A stretch of 64,000 nucleotides of DNA from Hugenholtzia roseola DSM 9546 (lineage in GTDB: Bacteria > Bacteroidota > Bacteroidia > Cytophagales > Bernardetiaceae): the NCBI RefSeq assembly GCF_000422585.1, contig NZ_AUGI01000036.1, forward strand, positions 19,930-83,929, given 5' to 3'. Positions 36,350-45,130 of this stretch are shown in pieces. Under the pieces are notes generated by a model, which saw only the letters and a program-made list of their open reading frames with translations, made no database searches and was not told where the DNA came from. The translations under genes were made by a program, and so were the position numbers. Position 1 is the first letter of the stretch, and the number at the start of each line of letters is the position of its first letter.

Positions 36350-37348
36350 TTAGCGTCGCAAAAGACGAATAAGCCACGCTGGAAGATAGCGGCTTCGCCA
36401 TCTAACTTGTTCTAATTCAGGGTTTTGCCTCACATAAGCAGGCAGTTTGAACGCCAAAAAGTTGGCAATCTGCTGCGTTTCTTTCAGAGCCAAGCCCTGA
36501 TAATAAAAAATCAATAAATTGTGAAGGTGATAAGCCAATAGTTTTTCTTGCGCCGCTTCTGTTAGATTTTTAAACTTTTCTTGTACTTCTACCGAATATC
36601 TATCCGTACCTTCGCTATAAAAACCAACCTGTTTCATTTTTTCAATCGCCACCGTAGCTCCTAATGTTCTCAATACTTTACTAAAAATTTTGGCATAATC
36701 TACTGCAAATTTAGCCTGCGCCATGACCGTTTTACTATTGGTATGATATAAATATTTTGAAAAAATAAAATCTATTTCCTGATATTTACCGCTCAAAAAG
36801 ATAGGCACAAAGAAATCGTAGTCCATGCCATAGTGGTAGTTTTCATCTACTTTTTGTACCATTTCCAGATGCTTTCTACTAAAAAAAGAAGAAGGCTGTG
36901 CAAAAGGCAGTCCTGCCAAGCCCTTCCAAGCCAAATCGGGCGACTTAGGTGCGCTTATTGTATCCGACATTTTATCGCCAAATAAAATACTTTTTCCAAA
37001 AACTAAATCTAATTCTTTATTTTGTTTTTTACTTTCTTGAAACGCTTGCGCTACCTTGTGTAACGCATTAGGTAGTAAATAATCATCACTATTCAGCCAA
37101 GTAATAATTTCACCTGTGGCACGCGCAAAACCTTTATTGAGCGCGTCACTTTGTCCTTTATCGGGTTTCGATTCCCAATATGCTAAATTTTTTTCATATT
37201 TTTTTATAATTTCTACAGAATTATCCTGACTCCCCCCATCTATGACAATGTGTTCTAAAAAGGGATATTGCTGTTCTTCTACCGAGCGTAAGGTTTTTTC
37301 TAAAAACGCGCCTTGATTGTAGGAAGGAGTAATGATAGAAATTTTCAT
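36350..37348 (-). CDS. Family 2 glycosyltransferase
   Basis: The 332-residue protein starts with the GT2 pattern ISIITPSYNQGAFLEKTLRS, then VIDGGSQDNSVEII, GQSDALNKGFARATGEI, and WLNSDDYLLP, where the acidic pair binds the metal and nucleotide sugar. The C-terminal part is helical and basic (RSRYLPAWLIRLLRR), which suggests contact with the inner membrane. GT2 enzymes of this type add sugars to surface polysaccharide or lipid carriers. No other polysaccharide genes lie nearby, so the substrate cannot be inferred. Confidence 0.88.
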   Translation of the reverse strand: MKISIITPSYNQGAFLEKTLRSVEEQQYPFLEHIVIDGGSQDNSVEIIKKYEKNLAYWESKPDKGQSDALNKGFARATGEIITWLNSDDYLLPNALHKVAQAFQESKKQNKELDLVFGKSILFGDKMSDTISAPKSPDLAWKGLAGLPFAQPSSFFSRKHLEMVQKVDENYHYGMDYDFFVPIFLSGKYQEIDFIFSKYLYHTNSKTVMAQAKFAVDYAKIFSKVLRTLGATVAIEKMKQVGFYSEGTDRYSVEVQEKFKNLTEAAQEKLLAYHLHNLLIFYYQGLALKETQQIANFLAFKLPAYVRQNPELEQVRWRSRYLPAWLIRLLRR

Positions 37349-37542
37349 ATTGAAATGTTGCTATTTTGTGTTGGCTATAAAAGTTAGAAAACGAAAAAAA
37401 TACAGTGCTGCATTTTATTTTTAAAAGGGCGCATTATTTATCTAAAAAATCAAATAAAATCAAAAATAGATTTGGAAAACCCAAAAGAAAGTGCGAAATT
37501 AGCTTTTTTCCGATAAAATGCAAAAAATTAAGTCTAAAATCT

Positions 37543-37977
37543 ATGTCCTCTCCCTTGCACGACGAACCCAAATACGTTACGGGTTCGCCTTTTTTCAAAA
37601 AAGCCCTCAAAAAAGCCTTTGATGTAGCCGCCAATCAGAACAAAGCCCTCAAACTTGCCAAAGCCGTTATGGATAAAGCGGCAGGTGGGTCTATCAATAG
37701 TTTAGGAAAAGATTTGAAAGAAAAGGTATTTTTATTAGTTAGAATGGTCAAAGCCTTAGTTACAGGCAGGTATAAAAATTTGCCCATCAATACCTTAGTG
37801 CGCATTGTGGCGGTTCTGATTTACTTTGTTTCGCCCATAGACTTGCTGCCCGACTTCCTACCCTTTTTGGGCTTTGCCGACGATATTACGCTAATTGTTT
37901 GGCTTTTAGACTCTATCAATCAAGACGTTATCCAATTCGAGGCTTGGGAAAAGGAACAGAAGTTACTAGAAAATTAG
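37543..37977 (+). CDS. DUF1232 (YkvA-like) membrane protein
   Basis: The 144-residue protein has the DUF1232 core VRIVAVLIYFVSPIDLLPDF followed by LPFLGFADDITLIVWLL, a helical hairpin found in the small YkvA family of unknown function. The N-terminal 70 residues are basic and helical. I start at the ATG at 37543 (MSSPLHDEP), since the 46 upstream codons are Lys/Phe-rich and unlike the family. A strong bidirectional hairpin follows. Confidence 0.85.
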   Translation: MSSPLHDEPKYVTGSPFFKKALKKAFDVAANQNKALKLAKAVMDKAAGGSINSLGKDLKEKVFLLVRMVKALVTGRYKNLPINTLVRIVAVLIYFVSPIDLLPDFLPFLGFADDITLIVWLLDSINQDVIQFEAWEKEQKLLEN

Positions 37978-37985
37978 TAGAAAAG

Positions 37986-38028
37986 CTGTATCTAAAAAAT
38001 TGTACTTAACAAAACTTTTTAGATACAG
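37986..38028. terminator. Bidirectional terminator between convergent genes
   Basis: CTGTATCTAAAAA (37986-37998) pairs perfectly with TTTTTAGATACAG (38016-38028). It lies between the DUF1232 stop (37977) and the reductase-like stop (38047), and T-rich sequence follows on the plus strand. Confidence 0.75.
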
Positions 38029-38046
38029 TTCTTCTTAGTTTTGCTT

Positions 38047-38583
38047 CTAATACTTTTTGTAGTGAAGTTGTACCAAACCTGTATCAAATTTTTTAACATC
38101 TACCAAAGTAAGACGCATTTCTGGGCGTTCCTGCTCAAAGAGTTTAATCCCATTTCCAACTAAAATTGGAACGATAGAAATAATAAGTTCGTCAATTAAA
38201 TTTTGAGCGAGCAAAGCTGCCACAACTTGCGCTCCGCCATCACAAAAGATGTTTTTGTCTGCTTTTTGCCTATCTGTAACTTTTTTTAGTTCGGAAACTA
38301 ATTCAGACAAAGACCCATCATAGAAAGTAATATTTCCTTCCTTTGCTTTTGTTTGGCGCGTCAGGACATAAGTTTGTTTGTCTTGATGCGGATAAGTCGC
38401 ATTTTTATTTACCCAATCATAGGTGCGTCTGCCCAAAATGACGCTATCTACGCTTTCTACAAAAGCCTGATAGCCATAATCTTCTCCTTCTTTGGCAACG
38501 ATAGACAAAAAACTTAAATCATCTTCTGGTTTGGCTATAAAACCATCTACCGAAGTAGCGATATAGAGAATGAGTTTGCGCAT
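38047..38583 (-). CDS. Dihydrofolate-reductase-like (RibD C-terminal family) protein
   Basis: The 178-residue protein starts RKLILYIATSVDGFIAKP and has SVILGRRTYDWV, TYVLTR, NIFCDGGAQVVAALLAQNLI, DELIISIVPILVGNGIKLF, the standard pattern of the RibD_C/DHFR-like family (YyaP/YqjY type). These proteins bind NADPH; most have no known substrate and are not the main folate enzyme. The start at 38583 is chosen over 38628 because it matches the family start. Confidence 0.88.
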   Translation of the reverse strand: MRKLILYIATSVDGFIAKPEDDLSFLSIVAKEGEDYGYQAFVESVDSVILGRRTYDWVNKNATYPHQDKQTYVLTRQTKAKEGNITFYDGSLSELVSELKKVTDRQKADKNIFCDGGAQVVAALLAQNLIDELIISIVPILVGNGIKLFEQERPEMRLTLVDVKKFDTGLVQLHYKKY

Positions 38584-38729
38584 AAAAAGTAAGTTTGTTT
38601 TTGAAAAAGTAAGCTGTAAAAATAGCACTTTCTCATTTTATTTGCAAATTTTGACGTGCGTTCTGTCTTTTTTACAATTTTTTAACTTATTGCCATTTCT
38701 TCTATCCCATATTATTTAATCCATTTCAC

Positions 38730-39371
38730 CTACCTCATAAAGTGCAAACCTTCGAGGGCAGGACTTATTTGCCAATGCTCCATAGCTTTGCCCGTTAGGG
38801 TTGTTTCATTTACAAAGACAAAACCAACTTTTTTATATAACTTTTTAGCTAAAAAATTATTTTTTTCTACCAAAAGTCCAAAAACTTCTCTTTTTTCTAC
38901 TACAATTTGGTTTATCAAAAATTGTAAAAAAATTGTACCCAAACCTGCCCCCTGCTTCTGCGGCAAGACGGCTAAGGTATCGAGGTAATATTCGCCTGCT
39001 TGGGTTTCGTCTTCAATCTCAAATTTTTTATTGAAATTAGACTCGATATAAGTTGCAATAGGCTGTCGCAATTCTTTTAAATCTGCACCTGCATAGATAT
39101 TGGCACAGGCAAACACACGCTCAACTTTGTTTTTTGCACCATTTTCTGTATCGTCTTTTGTGTCATTTTTTATATCATTTTCCAGCATCAACCAACAATT
39201 TTGATAAGAATACTGATTTTTTTCTTGTTCTACAAAAAAAGATAGAAAATTTATAGCTTTTTCGTAATTTTTTTCATCTAAAAAATTATAGACAATATCT
39301 TCCATAGCCAACATCATAAAATAAGCAATTATTTTACTATCCTCTAATTTTGCTTTTCTAAATGAAAACAT
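38730..39371 (-). CDS. GNAT family N-acetyltransferase
   Basis: The 213-residue protein starts FSFRKAKLEDSKIIAYFM and has the acetyl-CoA binding motif VLPQKQGAGLGTIFLQFLINQ (about 140-160), then NNFLAKKLYKKVGF. These are the GNAT motifs A and B. Two Asp/Asn-rich stretches sit in the middle (KNDTKDDTENGAKN), an insertion not needed for the fold. The substrate is unknown. Its start is 5 bp from the stop of the T9SS protein gene upstream, so it is likely co-transcribed. Confidence 0.85.
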   Translation of the reverse strand: MFSFRKAKLEDSKIIAYFMMLAMEDIVYNFLDEKNYEKAINFLSFFVEQEKNQYSYQNCWLMLENDIKNDTKDDTENGAKNKVERVFACANIYAGADLKELRQPIATYIESNFNKKFEIEDETQAGEYYLDTLAVLPQKQGAGLGTIFLQFLINQIVVEKREVFGLLVEKNNFLAKKLYKKVGFVFVNETTLTGKAMEHWQISPALEGLHFMR

Positions 39372-39376
39372 ACAAA

Positions 39377-40765
39377 CTATTTTTTAATAAAAGAAAGTAT
39401 ATAATTTTGAGTGGCGTTCTGAAATCGTAAAAAGTAAAGTCCCGCAGGCAAAAAGCCTACATTGATAACAATTTGATTATCAGATACTTGTGCTAAATCA
39501 GCCGCCTTTATCTGTCGATAAGCACGCCCCTGCGCTCCTAAAATTTCAATCTGAAAAGCCTGTAAAAGCAGGGTGTTATCTGCAAATTGCAACTTCAAAA
39601 TGTCTTCCGTAGGGTTTGGAAAAAGCGAAAAAGGGGGTTGCGAAGGGCTATAAAACGTCGCCCATGCCCAAGAAAGTGGCTTGACACCCAAAGAAGAAGC
39701 AAAGGAAAGACGATAGTACGCCTTTGAAAAGCGCGGATTAGGGTAGTGCCATTGACAATCTTTTTGGTCTGTATCTATAAAAGGCTGCCGAAAAATGGGC
39801 TTAAAATTTTGTCCGTCGGCAGATTCTTCTATCAAAAACAGCCCACCGCGCGGCAAGTTTTGAGTGGCTTGCCACTTGAAATAAAGTTGCTCGCCCTGCT
39901 GCTGCACCTGCAAAACAAGCGTATCCAAAGCAAGCGGCGTGGGCGGCGGACAAGGCAGAAGCGGACAATTTTGTGTAACCTGATTGCCAATTACGCCATT
40001 ATTGACAGTGCCGCCATTGACACAGACACTTAATTCTCCACAATTTGAATTACTATTTGTATCATAACCCAAACCAGCTCCCCCATTATTTACGAAAGAA
40101 CCGCCCACAGTAACCTCGCCACAGGTGCTGCTACACATGTCGCCGTTGTTGCTAAAAGCCCCTCCTACGCTTATAGAACCGTTATTTTCTATTTCGCCAT
40201 CGCTATTATTGGTGAAAGAGCCACTAACATTGAGCGTGCCGCCCAAGATAATTTCGTTGTTATTGGTCATTGCACCCGTAACGTTAAAAACGCTATTATC
40301 TCCAATATTTAAAACACCATTGCTATTAATATTTAAATTTGTAACAGAAATAGGTATCGTTGAAAAGTGATTTAATGTTCCATCTATTGCGCTAAAATTG
40401 CTTAGTGTTCCGTAATTATTGATGGTACAATTTCCGCAAATATTTCCATTGTTCATATTCCAACTGCCATAAAGATTGTATTCTGTGCTGGCAATCCCGT
40501 TTTGATAGGCAGGATTGAAGGTAACGGTTTCGTCGATACAAATAACAGTTGCATAATTATTAAAACTTATGCCACGTGTAAAAGTAAAATTTCCTGTAAT
40601 ACAAACCGTTTGGTTAGCCGCCGCAAGATTGAGGTCGCTGCTATTGTCGCTCACTGTTATATCGCAAGCGGTACAATTCTGCCCAAAAACGGACATAAGG
40701 GGCATAAAAAAAGAAAACAACCCGAAAAAAATAATAAAAAAGGAAGAAGAAAAGTATTTTTTCAT
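39377..40765 (-). CDS. Surface protein with Asn/Gly-rich beta-helix-like repeats and T9SS type A sorting domain
   Basis: The 462-residue protein has a signal peptide (residues 1-28), a short Cys pair (NCTACD), then about 200 residues of repeats such as NNGSISVGGAFSNNGD, VGGSFVNNGGAG and INSNGVLNIGDNS. This spacing suggests a right-handed beta helix. After a proline-rich linker (PCPPPTPLALD) a beta domain follows, and the end (FSLFPNPTEDILKLQF to GLYFLRFQNATQNYILSFIKK) is a T9SS type A sorting domain. It is probably an exported adhesin or structural surface protein. A promoter with TTTG and TACTTTTG lies upstream at 40824-40858. Confidence 0.82.
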   Translation of the reverse strand: MKKYFSSSFFIIFFGLFSFFMPLMSVFGQNCTACDITVSDNSSDLNLAAANQTVCITGNFTFTRGISFNNYATVICIDETVTFNPAYQNGIASTEYNLYGSWNMNNGNICGNCTINNYGTLSNFSAIDGTLNHFSTIPISVTNLNINSNGVLNIGDNSVFNVTGAMTNNNEIILGGTLNVSGSFTNNSDGEIENNGSISVGGAFSNNGDMCSSTCGEVTVGGSFVNNGGAGLGYDTNSNSNCGELSVCVNGGTVNNGVIGNQVTQNCPLLPCPPPTPLALDTLVLQVQQQGEQLYFKWQATQNLPRGGLFLIEESADGQNFKPIFRQPFIDTDQKDCQWHYPNPRFSKAYYRLSFASSLGVKPLSWAWATFYSPSQPPFSLFPNPTEDILKLQFADNTLLLQAFQIEILGAQGRAYRQIKAADLAQVSDNQIVINVGFLPAGLYFLRFQNATQNYILSFIKK

Positions 40766-41072
40766 GTCATTTTAATAAATAAAGATGATTTGGCTTGTTC
40801 GAGTAAAAGACCTTAGACACCTACAAAAGTAGGAAAAAAAAGAACACCTGAACCCAAAACCGAAGTCTAAAAAGAACAATAGAAGCGGATAGCGCGTAAG
40901 TTTTCTGCCATTTTTCCACTATTTTAGTGGCAAAAAAGTCTTTTTAAGTGCTAATGTGCGTTCTTTCAATAGATAAAAACGGCTTTTCACTAACCCAAAA
41001 AGCACCTTCGCTAAAAAGGCGCAACCTTCAAACTTCTTTTCTCTATTTTGCAGTCTTCAAAATAAAATCGCA
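40766..41072. other. Divergent intergenic region between the T9SS protein and histidine kinase genes
   Basis: Three hundred and seven bases with no gene. The minus-strand half contains a promoter candidate (TACTTTTG, 40824-40831, with TTTG 23 bp upstream at 40855-40858) for the T9SS gene. I see no clear promoter consensus on the plus strand for the kinase. Confidence 0.5.
40824..40858 (-). promoter_or_regulatory. Promoter of the T9SS surface protein
   Basis: Minus-strand TTTG (40855-40858), 23 bases, TACTTTTG (40824-40831), about 60 bp upstream of the ATG at 40765. The spacing is slightly long against the consensus. Confidence 0.4.
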
Positions 41073-44000
41073 ATGACTTTTTCAATGCCAAAGTTTTTTT
41101 CTATCAATCCCTTTCTTGTTTTTGATTCAAATATTTTATTAAAAAGATGTAAATATTTTTTTAGTATATTTCTTATTTTCATCATTTTTATTTTTGTAAA
41201 ACATATAATTTATAGTCAATCCAATGACATAAATTTTAAAAATATATTTATCAAAAAAATAAATTTAGAACAAGGCTTGCCCTCTGAAACTATCTATGAT
41301 TTACATACCGACGAGGCAACAGGCGCACTTTATTTAGGTACTGATATAGGCGTTTTTTCATTCAACGGAACAAATTTTCGCAAGATAGACTTTGAAAACC
41401 AGCTTTCTAATTCGGCTACCGATATTTTTGTTGATGCAAAAAATAGACTGTGGTGTCGTAATTTTTCAAACCAAATTTTTGTGCAAGATAGTATTACTAA
41501 AAAATTAAACTTAGTTCCTTTTCATAAAGAAATACCAAATCAAAATCTTATTTCTAAAATTAGTTTTCATCAAAATTTACTTTGGATTCTCTATGGAGAT
41601 GCTTTCTTTGTTGCCGATACTGAAAAAATGAAAATTATCTATAAATATAAGACAAATGAAAAAAGTATTTATTTTAATTCAATATATACATATAAAAAAA
41701 ATATATTTGTTTTTTATTCTAAAAAAGAAGATAATTCAACTAAAAAGTTTGTTATTATGGCTACATTGAAAAATAACAAAATTGACATAAAGAATATAAA
41801 AACAAACAATAATTTATATGAAAATTTGAGATTTGCTTTCTTAGAAAAAGAGAACATTACGACTACGGTTAGCAAATACTTAAATCCCTCGACAACTTTA
41901 TTGGAGCTAAAATTTCAGGAGGATACAGTAGAAATAGAAGAAAAATATTCTATAGTATGGAAAAATAAAAACAATGAAAATATTACAATAAATAGTCTAT
42001 TTTCATATCAAAAAGATTACTATTGGGCTTGTAGCAATGACGGACTTTGGATATTAAAGCCTTCTGACTCACAAAAAAAATATCCGCTTCTGACTTTGGA
42101 AGCCGAGCAAATTCTGCCACAACTGCGTGTTTCCGACCTCTGCCAAGATTATCAGGGGCATTATTGGGTAGCGACCTTAGATAATGGACTGTACTGTATT
42201 CCTTCTTTATCAGTTTATCAGTATCAAAACAAAAGTAATTATAAAATGTTATATGCAACTCAAAATCGTCTTTTCGCTTCCACACCCAGCGGCAGAATTT
42301 CGGAAATAGACCCCATCAATGGCGAAGAAAAAAGTTTTCTGACGCACCTCAAAAATATACAACCTCCTTTTATTTTTTACAATCCTACCGACAAAACAGT
42401 TCATACAGGGTATCAAATTTTAGATACAAATTTTAATATTTTTAGTGAAAATACAAACATATACTATCGTGCCATCATTTTTGATAAAGATAAAAATTAT
42501 TACGGTGCTTCAAATAATAATATTGTTAATTTTAGTTTAAAAAAAATAAATAAATCTACACTTTTAGAAGAAAAAAAGATAATAGATGAAATTAGAGTAA
42601 AATCATTACTATTAGAAAAAAAAGCTCTGTCTAATAAAAGGCGACTCTGGGTGGCGGCTTTGCGTGCCGTTTTTGTCTATGAAAATCTGGATTCGGCGCA
42701 CATTTTGAAGCGCGAAATTTTGAGTTGTGAGGGAAAATCTATCAATGCCACGCGCCTTGTGCAGGACTCACTGACAGGGCGAATATGGGTAGGAACGACG
42801 CAGCAGGGGGTTTTTGTGTTTGAAAATACGCGCTGTGTGGCACAGATTGGTACTTCGGAAAAGCTCAAAGAGGAGGTTATTAGGCAGATGGAAGTCGCAG
42901 GTGAATGGCTTTACGTATTGGCGGGTACAAGCCTTTGGCGAGTCCATTTGCGCGATTATCGGGTAGAAAAAGTTGCGCTACCCGAACAAATTGGGATACC
43001 CTATCTCAATTCTTTTGCGGTGCAGAATGGCTATCTTTGGGTTTGTAGTCCGCTTGGGATTATTTATTTTAGACTATCAGAAGAAGGAAATATTTTATCA
43101 TCTCAAACTATAAAACCTAAAATAAATATTGTTTCTGCAACTATTTCAGACGCGCCGCTCTCTTATTTCCGCTACGCAACTACTTCCGATACGTCGAATG
43201 AGATAGCAGCAAAAGAAAAGTATGGCGTTAAAAATACTTTTCCTTATGAAAAAAACAATTTATTTATCCTATTAGACCCTATTTTTTTTATTAGTAATAA
43301 TTTTAAAATTTATTATCGTCTTTGGCGCAACACAGACCTCATACAACAAGGCGAAATAGGCAGAAGCAGCCCCTCTCTCTCTTTTGCAGCCTTAGATTAT
43401 GGCGTGTATGAAGTGGAGATTTTGATGCAAGACCTTGATAATCAGAGTTTTTCAGATGAAATTCATTTTTATTTTCAGATAGAAAAGCCCTTTTGGTGGC
43501 AGAATTGGTTTTTGAGCCTAAGCCTATTTCTATTGCTTTTGATTGTCTTTGGAATTGTGCGCTTGGTGCAGGAGCAGACACAAAAGCGAGAACTTTTAAA
43601 ACAACAAATTATAGAATCGCAAATGCAGGCACTTCGTTCTCAAATGAATCCTCATTTTTTGTATAATGTTTTAGGTTCTTTACAAGGTTTGATTTATAGC
43701 AATAAAATTAACGAAGCCAGCGACTACATCAGCCACTTTTCTACTCATTTGCGCTATTCACTTCATTTTTCTAACCAAATAGAAATTTCAATAAAAGAAG
43801 AAATAGAAAGCATACAGACTTATCTTTCCTTGGAAAGATTGCGTTTTGGTGAAGATTTCTTTTTCAAAATCAAAGTAAATTCTGATTTAGATACTTCACT
43901 TTTTTTGCCTTCTATGATAGTGCAGCCCTTTGTAGAAAATGCTGTCAAACATGGGCTTTTGCATAAAAAAGCAGAAAAATTGCTGCTTATTTATTTCACT

Positions 44001-44246
44001 TTTAAAAACAAAAATTTACTCATAGAAATTCAGGATAATGGAATCGGGCGCGAAGCCTCGCAAAAAATCAACGCCAAACGCTACCAAAAGCGCGAATCCT
44101 TCGCCCTCAAAGCGATTGATAGCCGCATCGAGCTGCTTAATAAAAAGCGTAAGAATCCGATTAGCCTCAAAATAGAAGACCTCAAATCGCCCGACGGGGT
44201 AGCACTTGGTACGCGAGTACAACTAATTATTCCACTTGATAAGTAA
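41073..44246 (+). CDS. LytS-type sensor histidine kinase with ligand-sensing propeller
   Basis: The 1057-residue protein has an N-terminal membrane anchor or leader (about 28-46), then a long periplasmic region of beta-propeller type with repeats such as LYLGTDIGVFSF, YWACSNDGLWIL, HYWVATLDNGLYC and RIWVGTTQQGVFVFEN (Reg_prop repeats), a Y_Y_Y-like domain near 740-805, a second helix (about 812-832, WFLSLSLFLLLLIVFGIV), and a cytoplasmic kinase of the LytS/His_kinase class: LRSQMNPHFLYNVL with the phospho-acceptor His861, then PSMIVQPFVENAVKHG and IQDNGIGR. Such kinases sense envelope or nutrient signals. The response regulator gene follows directly. Confidence 0.93.
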   Translation: MTFSMPKFFSINPFLVFDSNILLKRCKYFFSIFLIFIIFIFVKHIIYSQSNDINFKNIFIKKINLEQGLPSETIYDLHTDEATGALYLGTDIGVFSFNGTNFRKIDFENQLSNSATDIFVDAKNRLWCRNFSNQIFVQDSITKKLNLVPFHKEIPNQNLISKISFHQNLLWILYGDAFFVADTEKMKIIYKYKTNEKSIYFNSIYTYKKNIFVFYSKKEDNSTKKFVIMATLKNNKIDIKNIKTNNNLYENLRFAFLEKENITTTVSKYLNPSTTLLELKFQEDTVEIEEKYSIVWKNKNNENITINSLFSYQKDYYWACSNDGLWILKPSDSQKKYPLLTLEAEQILPQLRVSDLCQDYQGHYWVATLDNGLYCIPSLSVYQYQNKSNYKMLYATQNRLFASTPSGRISEIDPINGEEKSFLTHLKNIQPPFIFYNPTDKTVHTGYQILDTNFNIFSENTNIYYRAIIFDKDKNYYGASNNNIVNFSLKKINKSTLLEEKKIIDEIRVKSLLLEKKALSNKRRLWVAALRAVFVYENLDSAHILKREILSCEGKSINATRLVQDSLTGRIWVGTTQQGVFVFENTRCVAQIGTSEKLKEEVIRQMEVAGEWLYVLAGTSLWRVHLRDYRVEKVALPEQIGIPYLNSFAVQNGYLWVCSPLGIIYFRLSEEGNILSSQTIKPKINIVSATISDAPLSYFRYATTSDTSNEIAAKEKYGVKNTFPYEKNNLFILLDPIFFISNNFKIYYRLWRNTDLIQQGEIGRSSPSLSFAALDYGVYEVEILMQDLDNQSFSDEIHFYFQIEKPFWWQNWFLSLSLFLLLLIVFGIVRLVQEQTQKRELLKQQIIESQMQALRSQMNPHFLYNVLGSLQGLIYSNKINEASDYISHFSTHLRYSLHFSNQIEISIKEEIESIQTYLSLERLRFGEDFFFKIKVNSDLDTSLFLPSMIVQPFVENAVKHGLLHKKAEKLLLIYFTFKNKNLLIEIQDNGIGREASQKINAKRYQKRESFALKAIDSRIELLNKKRKNPISLKIEDLKSPDGVALGTRVQLIIPLDK

Positions 44247-44300
44247 AATAAAAGCTATTTTCTTATCAAATTTAACACCAGACTCAAAATTAGACTCAAA

Positions 44301-45059
44301 ATGGAGAAACTCAAAACACTGATTGTAGATGACGAAGCCCATGCGCGACAAGCCCTGCGCGGTATGCTCTCTCAAAATTTCCCACAGGTGGAAATAGTGG
44401 CAGATGTGCCTTCTGTACCCGAAGCAGTTAAGGCAATAAACAAATATAAACCTCAAGTTGTGCTACTTGATATTGAAATGCCCGGCTATTCAGGTTTGGA
44501 CTTATTGGATTTTTTCGAACCCGAACAGGTAACTTTTGATATTATTTTTATTACTGCTTACAATGAATATGCTTTACAAGCCTTTGAATTAGCTGCCATC
44601 GATTACCTGCTCAAACCGACGCGCATAGACCAACTTGAACGCGCTTTCGAGCGCATTGTGCGGAAAAAACAAGAGAGTAGGAGCAAACAATATTTGGCAT
44701 TAAAGGAGAATTTAGAAGCAAATTCGGCGAAAAAAATCGCCTTTCAGACTGCCGAAGGCTTGCAATTTTTCCCCATTCAGGAGCTACTCTACCTAAAAGC
44801 GGATAGCTCTTATACGCATATTGTCTTTGTAGATGGTACAAAACTTACGGTATCGAAAAGTTTGCAGGAATACAATGGATTAGAAGATACAGGCTATTTT
44901 ATGCGCATCAATCGTTCTTATATTATCAATATTTATGAAATTGAAAAAATAAGTAAAAAAGAAGGCGGTTTTGTGCGCATGAAAAATGGTGATGAAATCA
45001 ATTTATCTTCCGAAAAAAGGCAACTTCTCTACGACCGTTTTGGCGATATTACTTATTAA
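44301..45059 (+). CDS. LytTR-family response regulator
   Basis: The 252-residue protein has a receiver domain (LIVDDEAHARQAL, phospho-acceptor Asp in VVLLDIEMPGYSGL, FITAYNEYALQAF and LLKPTR, residues about 1-125) and a C-terminal LytTR DNA-binding domain (ELLYLKADSSYTHIVFVDG, RINRSYIINI). It should act as the cognate regulator of the kinase upstream, being 54 bp behind it. The target promoters are not visible. A strong terminator follows. Confidence 0.94.
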   Translation: MEKLKTLIVDDEAHARQALRGMLSQNFPQVEIVADVPSVPEAVKAINKYKPQVVLLDIEMPGYSGLDLLDFFEPEQVTFDIIFITAYNEYALQAFELAAIDYLLKPTRIDQLERAFERIVRKKQESRSKQYLALKENLEANSAKKIAFQTAEGLQFFPIQELLYLKADSSYTHIVFVDGTKLTVSKSLQEYNGLEDTGYFMRINRSYIINIYEIEKISKKEGGFVRMKNGDEINLSSEKRQLLYDRFGDITY

Positions 45060-45073
45060 GATTTTTTAAAGCT

Positions 45074-45117
45074 AAAACTAACAGTTTTAAAGAACTGTTA
45101 GTTTTATTCTTTTTTAG
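45074..45117. terminator. Bidirectional terminator after the LytTR gene
   Basis: AAAACTAACAGTT (45074-45086) pairs perfectly with AACTGTTAGTTTT (45093-45105), loop of six, followed by ATTCTTTTTT. It separates the regulator from the convergent metallophosphoesterase gene. Confidence 0.85.
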
Positions 45118-45130
45118 TTTTGATTCTGAC

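Noticed and set aside
41073..45059. Kinase-regulator pair as part of a SusCD polysaccharide utilisation locus
   Set aside because: No SusC/SusD or glycoside hydrolase genes lie nearby; the neighbours are a T9SS protein and a phosphoesterase.
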